Below are positions 44,474-55,677 of a stretch of 64,000 bases of DNA, piece by piece. The DNA comes from Acidimicrobiaceae bacterium (GTDB taxonomy: Bacteria > Actinomycetota > Acidimicrobiia > Acidimicrobiales > RAAP-2). The notes beneath the pieces were generated by a model, which saw nothing but the letters and a program-made list of their open reading frames with translations, was not told where the DNA came from and did no database searches. The first letter of the stretch is position 1. Each line of letters starts with the position of its first letter. The stretch is taken from positions 142,175-206,174 of the forward strand of contig PLZW01000035.1 of the NCBI GenBank assembly GCA_003153575.1, in the 5' to 3' direction. The translations under genes and the position numbers were made by a program.

Positions 44474-45760
44474 ATGCCCGAGGACCACGACGTCCTGGCC
44501 ATCGCCGAACGCCTGTGGAACGGCGACGGCCCGTCGGGACCGAACCCCATGGCCCCCGGAGGGGGCATGGCCGAGGTGGCCGACGGGGTGGCCTTCGTGC
44601 CCTCGTTCGCCAATGTGTCGGCCGTCCGCACCGACGACGGGCTGGTCCTGGTCGATGTCGGCAGCCCATTCCTGTCCGGCCAGGTCCACCGGACCCTGCG
44701 GACGTGGAGCGACCTCCCTCTCCACACCGCCGTCTACTCCCATGGGCACATCGACCACGTCTTCGGGGTCCACCGATGGGAGGCCGAGGCCGACGAGCAC
44801 GGCTGGCCCGCCCCGTCGGTGGTCGCCCACGAGGCGGTGGCGGCCCGGTTCGACCGCTACGTCCGCACCGCCGGCTACAACGCAGTGGTCAACCGGCGCC
44901 AGTTCGGCATCGACGACCTCCAGTGGCCCACGGAGTACCGGTATCCGGACCGGACCTTCCGGGACCACCTCGACCTCGAGGTGGGGGGTGTACGGGCCGA
45001 GCTCCACCACGCCCGGGGCGAGACGGACGACCATGCCTGGGCCTGGTTCGCCGAGCAGCAGGTGTTGTGTGCCGGCGACCTGTTCATCTGGGCCTCCCCC
45101 AACGCCGGCAACCCGCAGAAGGTCCAGCGCTTCCCGCTCGAGTGGGCCGAGGCTCTGAAGCGGATGCTGGCGCTCTACGACACACCGGGCGGCGGGCCCG
45201 AGGTCCTCCTGCCCGGGCACGGCTACCCGATCGTGGGAGCCGACCGGATCCGGCGGGCCCTGTCCGAAACGGCTGAGCTGCTGGAGTCCCTGGTGGCCCA
45301 GACCCTGGAGCTGATGAATGCCGGGGCCCGCCTCGACGAGGCGATCCACTCGGTCACCCCGCCCGCCCATCTGATGGCCCGGCCCTACCTCCAGCCCGTC
45401 TACGACGAGCCGGAATTTGTGGTCCGTGGGGTGTGGCGGCTCTACGGCGGCTGGTGGGACGGCAACCCGGCCACGTTGAAGCCGGCCCCGGAGGCCGACC
45501 TGGCACGCGAACTGGCCGACCTGGCCGGGGGACCCGGAGCCCTGGCCGACCGCGCGCTGGCCCTGATCGAAGCGGCCGGGAGCGCCGACCCCGACGCTGC
45601 ATTGCGTCTGGCCGGACATCTGGCCGAACTGGCCTGGCTGGCGGCACCCGACGACCCCGGCGTGGCGGAGGCCCGGCGGTCGGTGTGCACCCGACGGGCG
45701 GACGCGGCGACCTCCACCATGGCCCGGGGCATCTTCGCGTGGGCGGCCCGGGAGTCCTGA
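44474..45760 (+). CDS. MBL-fold hydrolase, alkyl sulfatase-like
   Basis: GLVLVDVGSPFLSGQVHRTLRTWSDLPLHTAVYSHGHIDHVFG...DDHAWAWFAEQQVLCAGDLFIWASPNAGNPQKVQR...LPGHGYPI. Confidence 0.85.
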   Translation: MPEDHDVLAIAERLWNGDGPSGPNPMAPGGGMAEVADGVAFVPSFANVSAVRTDDGLVLVDVGSPFLSGQVHRTLRTWSDLPLHTAVYSHGHIDHVFGVHRWEAEADEHGWPAPSVVAHEAVAARFDRYVRTAGYNAVVNRRQFGIDDLQWPTEYRYPDRTFRDHLDLEVGGVRAELHHARGETDDHAWAWFAEQQVLCAGDLFIWASPNAGNPQKVQRFPLEWAEALKRMLALYDTPGGGPEVLLPGHGYPIVGADRIRRALSETAELLESLVAQTLELMNAGARLDEAIHSVTPPAHLMARPYLQPVYDEPEFVVRGVWRLYGGWWDGNPATLKPAPEADLARELADLAGGPGALADRALALIEAAGSADPDAALRLAGHLAELAWLAAPDDPGVAEARRSVCTRRADAATSTMARGIFAWAARES

Positions 45761-45887
45761 GGGGACGTCGGCGGAGGTCCTGCGGACCGGCGCCGAAGGG
45801 CCCCATTCGCACGCCTGTGACCAGGCAGTTCTCCGACGCCAGGCACCCACATTCTCAACTTCTCAATTTGGTTCGGTCCCCACTAGT

Positions 45888-46864
45888 GTGACCCCCGTGA
45901 ACGCCTTCACAAACGGATCTCCGACCTCCCTACTCGCACGCGACCCCTCGTCCGACGCGCACCCGGCGGGGCCTTCGGACCCGGCCCGCGGCCGTCGTTG
46001 GAAGCGTCTGGCCGTCGGCCTGGCCATCGGGGCGCCGCTCGTGCTCGGGGGCTGCAACTTCTACCCGACATACGGCGCCAGCCGGGGGGTCACCACCCAG
46101 GGGCAGGACACCTTCAAGCTCTACTCGGGGATGATGACCACGGGCATCATCATCGGCGGCTTCGTCGGCATCCTGATCCTGTACACCGTCCTGCGCTACC
46201 GCCGGCGCTCGGACGACATGCCGAAGCAGTTCCACGAGAGCATTCCCATCGAGATCCTGTACACCGCCATCCCGGTGTTCGTGGTGGCCGTCCTGTTCCT
46301 GTTCACCGTGCTCACCGAGAACAACGTCGACGCCACCGTGCCCAACAACGCCCGGATCACCACCACCGGCGCCCCGGTGCTGGAGGTGAAGATCACCGCC
46401 TTCCAGTGGGGTTGGCGGTTCGACTATCCGAACAACAACGTGAGTGTCTCAGGTGAGGTGACCGACGGCCCCGGCGGCCTCGGGCCCCAAATGGTCCTGC
46501 CCGTCGGCGAGACCGTCCAGATCCTGCTGGTCTCCAACGACGTCATCCACGGGTTCTACGTACGGGACTTCAACTTCAGCCGCTACGCCCTGCCCGGCGT
46601 GCAGAACCGGTTCGACCTCAACATCATCAAACCTGGTCTCTTCCCCGGGCAGTGCACCCAGATCTGCGGCCTCTACCACTCGGAGATGCTCTTCACCGTG
46701 AAGGGCGTGACCCCGTCGGACTTCGCCACGTGGACGACCTCCGAGATCGCCGCCGGCCACACGTTGCAGCGCTACCCGGTGCCGGCGGCCAACACCCCGC
46801 CCCCCTACACCCACGTGACCCCGTCCAACGCCCTGGCTGCGCCTTCCGCCAAGAAGGGTTCCCT

Positions 46865-46868
<4 letters not shown>
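45888..46868 (+). CDS. ctaC: Cytochrome c oxidase subunit II
   Basis: Lipobox [33 protein letters not shown] (CuA ligands). Confidence 0.94.
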
Positions 46869-48621
<1,753 letters not shown>

Positions 48622-48625
<4 letters not shown>

Positions 48626-49014
48626 GAATCAGCGGGACGTTCCTCGCCGCCATCGGCTTCTTCTTCGGCGTCATCGCCCTCATCTACTGGTTCACGGCCT
48701 ACGAGGACGCCGGATTCCTGATGCTGATCGGCTCCGCCATCCTCGGGCTCCTGCCCGGTGGCTACTACCTCTGGTGGTCGAGGCGGATGCGTCCCTTGGA
48801 GGGAGACGTGGACGATGCCGACATGAGCGACGGCGCCGGCGTCATCGACGCCTTCCCGGGCTCCAGCATCTGGCCCTTCCTGCTCGGCATGGGGGCCTTG
48901 TTTGCCGCCCTCACCTTCATCTTCGGACTGTGGCTGGCGCCCATCGCCGCCGCCCTCGGCCTGTCCGCCGTCATCGGTGGCGTGATCGAGAGCCGCCGCG
49001 GCGGCGCCGTCTGA
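48622..49014 (+). CDS. ctaF: Actinobacterial cytochrome c oxidase subunit IV
   Basis: [56 protein letters not shown]; overlaps ctaD. Confidence 0.9.
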
Positions 49015-49046
49015 CCGGCGCGGTTGCCGATACTCAGGCCCCTCCG

Positions 49047-49787
49047 TCAATGCTCCTGTGCGACCTCTCGTGCGATCTTCCACATGGCCTGGATCTCCTC
49101 GGTGGACAGATTCGGATCGGCGGTCTTCCGTTCGGCAACCTCCAATATCCTCGGTCTCAATGCCGAACGGTCACGGCCGCCGAGGAAACCACGAATCAAT
49201 TGCGTGCGACCCCAGCCCAGGATCTTCTGTTCGAACCTTCCGCCTGGAATTGTGCCTGAGGCGATGAGCAGATATGCCAACGTGACATCGACCAGAGGAT
49301 CGCCTCTTCCCGCGTTCGTCCAGTCGATGACCACCGGCCCGTGGGGACCGATCAGCACGTTGAGGGGATGAAGGTCCATATGGACAAGTGACTCTCCCTG
49401 GCCGAACGCAGCGGGACCGAGGAAGTCCGGCGGAGGGATCTCGTGCAGTTGCCGGTGCAGCCCGGCCAGGGTTCGCCCAAGGTGCCGAATCTGCCACGGT
49501 CTTCGGCTCAGGTAGTCCACCATCGTGGGGCCATCGATCCGCTCCATGACGAGTTCGGTCCCGTCATCGGACACGCCGTGGATAGCAGGGACCGGATAGC
49601 CGCTCCCATGGAGATACTCCATGACTCGGGCCTCGTGTGCGACGGAGCGTCCTTTGCGCGAACGGCGGAGCACCAGGCCGGGCCCAAATTCGAAGATGTC
49701 GGCGTCACGGCCTGACGCCAGCTTGCGGCCCGGCTGTCCCATCAGAAGAACGTAGCGGAACGGCAGTCCCGTGAACGCCTGCGCCAC
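49047..49787 (-). CDS. Aminoglycoside phosphotransferase-fold kinase
   Basis: GESLVHMDLHPLNVLIGPHGPVVIDWTNAGRGDPLVDVTLAYLLI. Confidence 0.85.
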   Translation of the reverse strand: MAQAFTGLPFRYVLLMGQPGRKLASGRDADIFEFGPGLVLRRSRKGRSVAHEARVMEYLHGSGYPVPAIHGVSDDGTELVMERIDGPTMVDYLSRRPWQIRHLGRTLAGLHRQLHEIPPPDFLGPAAFGQGESLVHMDLHPLNVLIGPHGPVVIDWTNAGRGDPLVDVTLAYLLIASGTIPGGRFEQKILGWGRTQLIRGFLGGRDRSALRPRILEVAERKTADPNLSTEEIQAMWKIAREVAQEH

Positions 49788-49808
49788 ATGCGGGCATCGC
49801 TGTCATCG

Positions 49809-50162
49809 CTAAGCGGGCTGCCAGAGCTCGACGCGGTTGCCCTCGGGGTCGGTCACCCAGCCAAATCGGCCGACGCCTTCCATATCCTGGATTTCGTCTG
49901 CCACGTCGGCGCCCGTGTCGCGGAGCTGGGTGAGCATGGCCTCCAGGTCGCCAACCCGAAAGTTGAGCATGGTCTGCTGGGATCGGGAACCGAAATAGTC
50001 GGTCCCAACCTCGAACGTCGCAAATACTGTGGGGCCCGTCACTTGGTGCCACAGGCCGTGCTCATCGGCATCGAGGCCAAGGCAGCCCCGATACCAGGCG
50101 CCCAGAGCCGTCGGATCCGAGGCGCGAATGAAGTATCCACCGATTCCGAGCACGCGTTCCAT
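49809..50162 (-). CDS. VOC family (glyoxalase/bleomycin resistance-like) protein
   Basis: MERVLGIGGYFIRASDPTALGAWYRGCLGLDADEHGLWHQVTG...WVTDPEGNRVELWQPA. Confidence 0.88.
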   Translation of the reverse strand: MERVLGIGGYFIRASDPTALGAWYRGCLGLDADEHGLWHQVTGPTVFATFEVGTDYFGSRSQQTMLNFRVGDLEAMLTQLRDTGADVADEIQDMEGVGRFGWVTDPEGNRVELWQPA

Positions 50163-50215
50163 GACGGGATCTTGCCAGACCGGGCCACGAGGATCCTCTG
50201 AGATGCGCCTACCCG

Positions 50216-50575
50216 ATGGTCCTGAGTCGCGGTCACGTCGACCTCGGACATACTGGTCGGATGCACCGATCTGAGGCGAGGCACGTCGATAGCGCCGCCC
50301 TCAGGGTCCGGGTCGGGATCGCCCTCTGGTTGGTTTCGTGGATCCCGTTCGGCGTGATCTTCCGCGTCAACGGCTGGGCATTCCTGGTGGCGATTGCGGT
50401 AGAGATCATTGTGGGTCTCATCGGTCTCGCCCTGGCCGGGTCGGAAGTGGCGCGAAGTGCGGCGTGCCGGGTGGCAGCAAGGATTGCGCTCCGGTTGGGA
50501 GCTCTTCAGGTGAGGCCGCAGGCGAAAGTCGGCAGACGCGATCTGAGCGATCACGCTTCTCCCCCCGCAGCATGA
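50216..50575 (+). CDS. Small hypothetical membrane protein
   Basis: VGIALWLVSWIPFGVIFRVNGWAFLVAIAVEIIVGLIGLALAG; two predicted TM segments; start uncertain. Confidence 0.5.
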   Translation: MVLSRGHVDLGHTGRMHRSEARHVDSAALRVRVGIALWLVSWIPFGVIFRVNGWAFLVAIAVEIIVGLIGLALAGSEVARSAACRVAARIALRLGALQVRPQAKVGRRDLSDHASPPAA

Positions 50576-50591
50576 GACGCGTGGTCGTACG

Positions 50592-52115
50592 TCAGTCGAA
50601 GTGTTTGAGCTGCGGCCAGAGGACCCAGGGCACCCGCTGATTCCTGCAGATCCAGATCGGCACCCCGCGTTCGTGGGGATCGATGGGAGTCGATCCCGAC
50701 TCCAGGGTGTCGACCCGGACGACTGAGCCCCAGTACCGCCGCACGACATCGCCGGGTAGGCCCACCGCCAGGACTGTTGCCTGGGCTGCCGGTCGACCGT
50801 AGCCCCACGTCCAGAACGAGTTGTGTCCACTGATGGCGTCGGGCAGCCCATAGGTTGCAGCGTAGAAGTCGATCGCGCCGGCTTCGGAGTAGTTGCTCGT
50901 CAAGATGACCGCATGACGCTGTTGGCCGACCGGCAGCCGATGGAAGTCGCGGGAGATGTACGCCGTGGTCGTCGCCCACCCCATCATCCCGCCGATGTCG
51001 GCGTTCGACGTGTCGATGTGCAGCCGCACGGCGGTCGCCTCTGGTACCAGTGGCGTGGCGAACGGCGCGAAGAGCAGACCGGTGACGGCTACGGCGCCGA
51101 GGACGACTCCCCGGGCGCGCCGTCGCCACCGGTGCTCGATGGCCACCGACCCGACCGCCACCAATGGTAGGTACCACGAACCGAGGTAGTAGGGCTTTCC
51201 GGCCAGCGCGATGAGGATGGTGAAGGCGACGACGTAGCCGATCAGCAGCCAGCGCTGGGGCCGCCACTCGGGCCGGGCCAGGACGATGAGCGCCGTGATC
51301 CAGACGATGGCTCCCCCGAGGGTCACGAGCAGGAGTTGCACCGGCGCGAACTGGATGAGATTGCTGTGTGCGCCGCTTGTCCGGATGTTCCGGAGGAACT
51401 GCCAGGTGGGCCAGTGGTTGTCGATCTCCCACAGGATGTTGGGTGCCACCATCACCCCTGCGACGATGGCGCCGATGGGGAGCCAGACACTGGCCATGAG
51501 GCGCCGTTGCGACGTGAGGAGGAGCCCGGCCACCGTCGCCACGATCCAGAAACCCATCGTGTACTTATTCAGTAGACCGAAGCCGCAGACCACGCCGATC
51601 CAGATCCATAGACGACGGTCGCCGGTCCGGGTCATCCGGAGCACGAGCAGGGAGCCCAGTGCCCAGAAGACCAGGTCGAGACTGAGCGTGCTGAGGAAAT
51701 GGCTGGTCGTGAGGAAGATCGAACCGAGACAGGCAACGACACCGGTGAGCAGCTGGGCGTACCGCCGTCCGCCCAGCTCACGGGCGAGCAGACCTCCGAG
51801 GATCACGTAGACGCCTCCAAGGAAGGCCGGCACCACCGCCAAGGCGGAAACGGAGTGACCGAATACGAGCTCCTGCAGCCGGTAGACCACGGGAACAAGG
51901 GGAGGATTGTCGACATACCCCCACGCCAGGTGGTGGCCACTCTCGAGGTAGTAGAACTCGTCCCGATGGGCGCCGTAGAGATTCGAGGTCAGGAGCTGGA
52001 GGACGACCTTTGCGCCGGCCAAGGGCCCGAGGAATCGCCATGCAATGGGAGCAAGATCGGCGACCGCCGGGTCAGCGCCGTCCCTATCGGCTTCCACGTC
52101 GCCAACCATTGACAC
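50592..52115 (-). CDS. Glycosyltransferase family 39 membrane protein (ArnT/PMT-like)
   Basis: LTSNLYGAHRDEFYYLESGHHLAWGYVDNPPLVPVVYRLQELVFG; many TM segments. Confidence 0.88.
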   Translation of the reverse strand: MSMVGDVEADRDGADPAVADLAPIAWRFLGPLAGAKVVLQLLTSNLYGAHRDEFYYLESGHHLAWGYVDNPPLVPVVYRLQELVFGHSVSALAVVPAFLGGVYVILGGLLARELGGRRYAQLLTGVVACLGSIFLTTSHFLSTLSLDLVFWALGSLLVLRMTRTGDRRLWIWIGVVCGFGLLNKYTMGFWIVATVAGLLLTSQRRLMASVWLPIGAIVAGVMVAPNILWEIDNHWPTWQFLRNIRTSGAHSNLIQFAPVQLLLVTLGGAIVWITALIVLARPEWRPQRWLLIGYVVAFTILIALAGKPYYLGSWYLPLVAVGSVAIEHRWRRRARGVVLGAVAVTGLLFAPFATPLVPEATAVRLHIDTSNADIGGMMGWATTTAYISRDFHRLPVGQQRHAVILTSNYSEAGAIDFYAATYGLPDAISGHNSFWTWGYGRPAAQATVLAVGLPGDVVRRYWGSVVRVDTLESGSTPIDPHERGVPIWICRNQRVPWVLWPQLKHFD

Positions 52116-52256
52116 GTGGTGAGTATCCCGCGACTCTCGTCAATCCGCCTCGAACCCCGGGGAACTCGCTCGACCTGGATGAACGCGGTCACCGGATCGG
52201 TCCCTGCCGCAACGACCAGAGCGGACCCACCGATCGAGCCTGCATCAACGGTGGAC

Positions 52257-53060
52257 TTACCAGCGTGCGGCCAGTGCCTTGGCCTGCTGCTGGTCGAATG
52301 AACCGGCCAGCTGGAGCTCCCCTTCGAATGACGTGAACGACGACTGTGTCGGCTGTGTAATCGGAGCCGAGATCACGTGACCGTCGACCACGACACCGAC
52401 GAAGGCGTGAAACTGCTCTTGAGCCAGTGCGTCCCACTGGGCCGATCCGGCATCGGTGAGTCGGAGCAAGACGGCCCACTGACCGTCGATGTGAACTGCC
52501 GTGGCGGATTGGATTCCCGCGCCGGTCAGTCCGGCAGGACCGAGCACATAGCGGCCGTCCGATGCAGTCGCACCGGGCAGCAGCACGGTGGCATCTTTGG
52601 TGTCGTCCTGCGACGACGTCGACGGAACGGCTGCCAAGGAGGGATCTGCTCGACCGGGGTTGTCGACGATGAACCCGCCAACTCTGTTGGTCTCCGGAGT
52701 GACTCCCAGGTGCGCTGGGGTCAGCTGGAATGCCTGGCCGCACGTAGGAGACGTCCCGGCGCTGACCGACAGGCCAGTGGGTGCGAACACAGGGGCAAAA
52801 CACAGCAACGGGCGCACGCTGAAGTCGGCAGCTGACACGGCGGAAGCGGCCGGGACGGCGGCCGACGGTACCGGGGGCTGCGTGCCCCCTCCACGTCGAC
52901 CGACGGACAGGCCGAAGGTGACACCCATGACCACGAGGATCACCAGTGAGACGATGCCGGAGACCAACCACCGACGCCTTCGGCGCTGCTTGGCCTCCTG
53001 GAAGAGGAGCTGGGCCGCGTCGAACTCGGGCGGCGCGGTCCGGGATTCGATGAGAGTCAA
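52257..53060 (-). CDS. Single-TM protein with SecD P1-head-like extracytoplasmic domain
   Basis: LVSGIVSLVILVVMGVTFGLSV TM; GRYVLGPAGLTGAGIQSATAVHIDGQWAVLLRLTDAGSAQWDALAQEQFHAFVGVVVDGHVISAPITQ...LQLAGSFDQQQAKALAARW. Confidence 0.7.
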   Translation of the reverse strand: MTLIESRTAPPEFDAAQLLFQEAKQRRRRRWLVSGIVSLVILVVMGVTFGLSVGRRGGGTQPPVPSAAVPAASAVSAADFSVRPLLCFAPVFAPTGLSVSAGTSPTCGQAFQLTPAHLGVTPETNRVGGFIVDNPGRADPSLAAVPSTSSQDDTKDATVLLPGATASDGRYVLGPAGLTGAGIQSATAVHIDGQWAVLLRLTDAGSAQWDALAQEQFHAFVGVVVDGHVISAPITQPTQSSFTSFEGELQLAGSFDQQQAKALAARW

Positions 53061-53083
53061 CGTCGGCCCCGCCTCGAGTAGTT

Positions 53084-53110
53084 CATGGGACTACTATGAC
53101 TAGTACCATG
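53084..53110. promoter_or_regulatory. Hyphenated palindrome upstream of SecD-P1-like gene
   Basis: CATGGGACTA-CTATGAC-TAGTACCATG (9/10 matched arms, 7-bp spacer). Confidence 0.5.
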
Positions 53111-53202
53111 TTGCCTGTCAAGGCGGACAGGTCGATCCGGCGATGGCGCACGGCGACCTGCCAACGGCGATCCGCCGTTCCGACGCTGAATACGCAACCG
53201 GA

Positions 53203-53658
53203 TCAGTGCCAAGGAGGGCGACCACGCGCACGGCGATCAAGACCAGCGGGAACGTCGCAGGCTCGAACCGAACGCGTCCGGCTGTACGTGACCTCGAGCG
53301 AGTGCACACCACGTCTGGTGAACCCGGCCGCAGGGCGAACCCATGTGTCGGTGGAACAAACGCGCAACTCCCGATCGCGGTAATTGCTCCCCACGTCGGC
53401 CGGAAACCTAAATTCATTTTCAACCTCTTCAGTGCTGACGCAGACGTCCACGTCCCTGGTGAATCGGCAATTCGACAGAGGATCACGATCGCGGGCAACA
53501 AAGTACATCCGGACGCACCTCGGCTCCGAAGAAGCATCGAAAGGTGAAAACCGATCGAGCTCGACTTCACCAACGACCGACCATCCTGACCGTTTCGCCA
53601 CGCATCGGAAACGTGATCCATTGGTAGGATCACTGGCATCCGCCGATGCGGGGCGCAT
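53203..53658 (-). CDS. Uncertain ORF in low-GC interval
   Basis: 151-aa ORF with a mixed polar/hydrophobic pattern, but it competes with overlapping ORFs and no family was recognised. Confidence 0.2.
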   Translation of the reverse strand: MRPASADASDPTNGSRFRCVAKRSGWSVVGEVELDRFSPFDASSEPRCVRMYFVARDRDPLSNCRFTRDVDVCVSTEEVENEFRFPADVGSNYRDRELRVCSTDTWVRPAAGFTRRGVHSLEVTYSRTRSVRACDVPAGLDRRARGRPPWH

Positions 53659-53703
53659 CGAACGGGGAGCCTCGGCCGTCAGTGGGTTGGACGAGTCCGT
53701 CGG

Positions 53704-53734
53704 CCAGATGCAACATCAGTCCAGATGCAACATC
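53704..53734 (+). repeat. Direct repeat CCAGATGCAACATC x2, 17-bp period
   Basis: CCAGATGCAACATC-agt-CCAGATGCAACATC just upstream of the RBS of the next gene. Confidence 0.85.
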
Positions 53735-53752
53735 CAAACAAGGGGGTAGGAC

Positions 53753-54376
53753 ATGAACAAGTTCGTACGAAGATCGGCACTCGTCGCCGCACTGTGCGTG
53801 GCACCGGCCGGGGCGACGCTCGCCACGGTGATGCCCGCCGGCACGGCGTCCGCCACTTCGGCGTCAGGGATACCGGTCAACTACGTCGTCAACGCGTCGA
53901 CCACGCTGGCCAAGCTCCACCAGACCGTGGTGGTGCCGCCCGGCACGTTCAAGGGGAGCGTCTCGATACCGGGCTTCATCCTGACGGGCGTGCTCAAGCT
54001 TCCACCGGCCAGCGACACCATCGCGTTGGCCGGAGTCGGCTTGGCCACGGCCACGTTCAAATTGGCCGAGACGAAGCCGGTCACGGGGGTGGTCGACCTG
54101 TCCAACCTGACCGTGACGGCTACGTCCACCTTCAACGTCCTGATCACCTCGGTGAACCCACTGGGACTCCCGATCAACCTCGTGGGGAACAGTTGCGGCA
54201 CGTCCAAGCCCGTGTCGGTCACCTTCTCGGGGAAATTCTCGTTCGGGGGTTCGTCGTCGTTCTCCGGGAGCTATAAGATCCCACAGCTCAGCAACTGTGG
54301 TGCGCTCACCGCGGCCCTGAACCTGGTGATCCCGGGCCCTGGAAACCAATTCAACGCGTCGTTCGCACCGGCCTGA
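53753..54376 (+). CDS. Secreted beta-rich hypothetical protein
   Basis: Signal peptide MNKFVRRSALVAALCVAPAGATLATVMPAGTASA; AAGGGGG RBS upstream; one Cys pair NSCGTSKPV...LSNCGALTAAL. Confidence 0.75.
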   Translation: MNKFVRRSALVAALCVAPAGATLATVMPAGTASATSASGIPVNYVVNASTTLAKLHQTVVVPPGTFKGSVSIPGFILTGVLKLPPASDTIALAGVGLATATFKLAETKPVTGVVDLSNLTVTATSTFNVLITSVNPLGLPINLVGNSCGTSKPVSVTFSGKFSFGGSSSFSGSYKIPQLSNCGALTAALNLVIPGPGNQFNASFAPA

Positions 54377-54404
54377 GCCGGTAGCCCGGCCGTTACCCCC
54401 GGCT
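54376..54404 (+). terminator. Hairpin at end of secreted-protein gene
   Basis: AGCCGG-N17-CCGGCT, first base shared with the stop codon. Confidence 0.35.
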
Positions 54405-54489
54405 GACTCCACGCCGGCCCGGTTTCCTCGTCGAAAGCAAACGACGGGGTACCCGGCTCGGCTGGAGCATCCGGCAAGTTCAGAGGGCG

Positions 54490-54876
54490 GTGTGGTGGCG
54501 GCAGGGCGGTGTGGTGGCGCACAGCATCGATCGGTGGCGGCGGCATCCGGTCGATACTGTGCAACTTCGTTGTGCCCCGAGGGTCCTCAGCATCGCGTTG
54601 ATCGGATCGCTCGGTGTGGCGATGGCAAGTTGCTCGTCGGGTACGGGTCCTCTGGCCGGTTCCTTCTGCGCCGGAATCAGGCACGATGCCGCCGTGCTCC
54701 ACCAGGCTGCCGGGGGCGTGTCGACGTTCACCGGAACCCATGACGGCCTGGGCGATGCCGGGCTCGATGCGGCCTCGACCGACCTGTTCCATGCCCTGGG
54801 TGGATCCGACCAAGCCGACAAGGTGCGGGCGGTGGCCGAGGTCCACACCGCCTGCAGCCGCCTGCGGCTGTGGTAG
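54490..54876 (+). CDS. Small putative lipoprotein
   Basis: VLSIALIGSLGVAMASCSSGTGPLAGSFCAG lipobox; start uncertain. Confidence 0.45.
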   Translation: MWWRQGGVVAHSIDRWRRHPVDTVQLRCAPRVLSIALIGSLGVAMASCSSGTGPLAGSFCAGIRHDAAVLHQAAGGVSTFTGTHDGLGDAGLDAASTDLFHALGGSDQADKVRAVAEVHTACSRLRLW

Positions 54877-55037
54877 CCGGCTCCCGGAGGCACCCTCCCC
54901 GACGGCCCTAGGGACGAACCCTCCACCAGGGAGGTCTCGACGATCCGTCGTGCGAGGTGTTCAAGGTCCACCTCCCCAGTATGGGTCGGGGGGTCGGAGG
55001 ACGCTCTGACCTTCGTCCGACGACGGGCCGCAAACCC

Positions 55038-55547
55038 CTACTCGCCGACCGTGCCGTCGATCGCCTCGCGGAGCAGGTCGGCGTGCCCGGCGTGCCGGGC
55101 CGTCTCCTCGATGAGATGCAGCACCATCCAGCGCAAGGAGAACTGCTGGCCGCTGTCCAGCGGCATGACCGACAGCGCATCCAACGACGCCGCTTGGAGG
55201 ACGACGGTCCGGGTCCGGTCACAGGCCTGGCAGTAGCGGTCGTGGAGCTGGTCGGGTGAGCATTCGGCGGCGGTGCGGAACTCCCAATCAGGGTCGGCCG
55301 TCCAATCCACCTGCGACCACGGCTCGCCTTCGGGCAGACCCAGGAACCGGACCTGGGCCCAAGAGTCCTCGACGAGGGCCAGGTGGTTCAAGATGCCGCC
55401 CAACGACAGAGTGGACGGAGGGTGGATCTGGGCCATCTGCCCGCCTGAGAGCCCGTCGGCCTTCATGACGACGGTGGCCCGTTGGAAGTCCAGGAACTGA
55501 GTCAGGAGCTCTGTCTCGGGGGCGGTCCCGACCGTTTGATTGCGCAT
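55038..55547 (-). CDS. DinB/DUF664 family protein
   Basis: LTQFLDFQRATVVMKADGLSGGQMAQIHPPSTLSLGGILNHLALVEDSWAQVRFLG...LRWMVLHLIEETARHAGHADLLREAIDG. Confidence 0.88.
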   Translation of the reverse strand: MRNQTVGTAPETELLTQFLDFQRATVVMKADGLSGGQMAQIHPPSTLSLGGILNHLALVEDSWAQVRFLGLPEGEPWSQVDWTADPDWEFRTAAECSPDQLHDRYCQACDRTRTVVLQAASLDALSVMPLDSGQQFSLRWMVLHLIEETARHAGHADLLREAIDGTVGE

Positions 55548-55677
55548 CCTTCGATACTGCCCCGTCCGCGGGGATCAGGCCACCGCGATCGACCGACACG
55601 ACCGTCGGCGACACCGGACTGTCGCAGCCTCCCGGATCTCCCGTATCCCGTGCCCGGGCCAACGGTAAGTTGGCGCG

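Noticed and set aside
53255-53285. tRNA T-arm-like string (GGTTCGAGCC on - strand)
   Set aside because: No matching acceptor, D or anticodon arms around it.
53118-53749. Several competing ORFs (53118-53639 -, 53143-53547 +, 53384-53749 +) in the low-GC interval
   Set aside because: Mutually overlapping with no recognisable motifs or convincing RBS; only the 53203-53658 ORF was kept, at low confidence.
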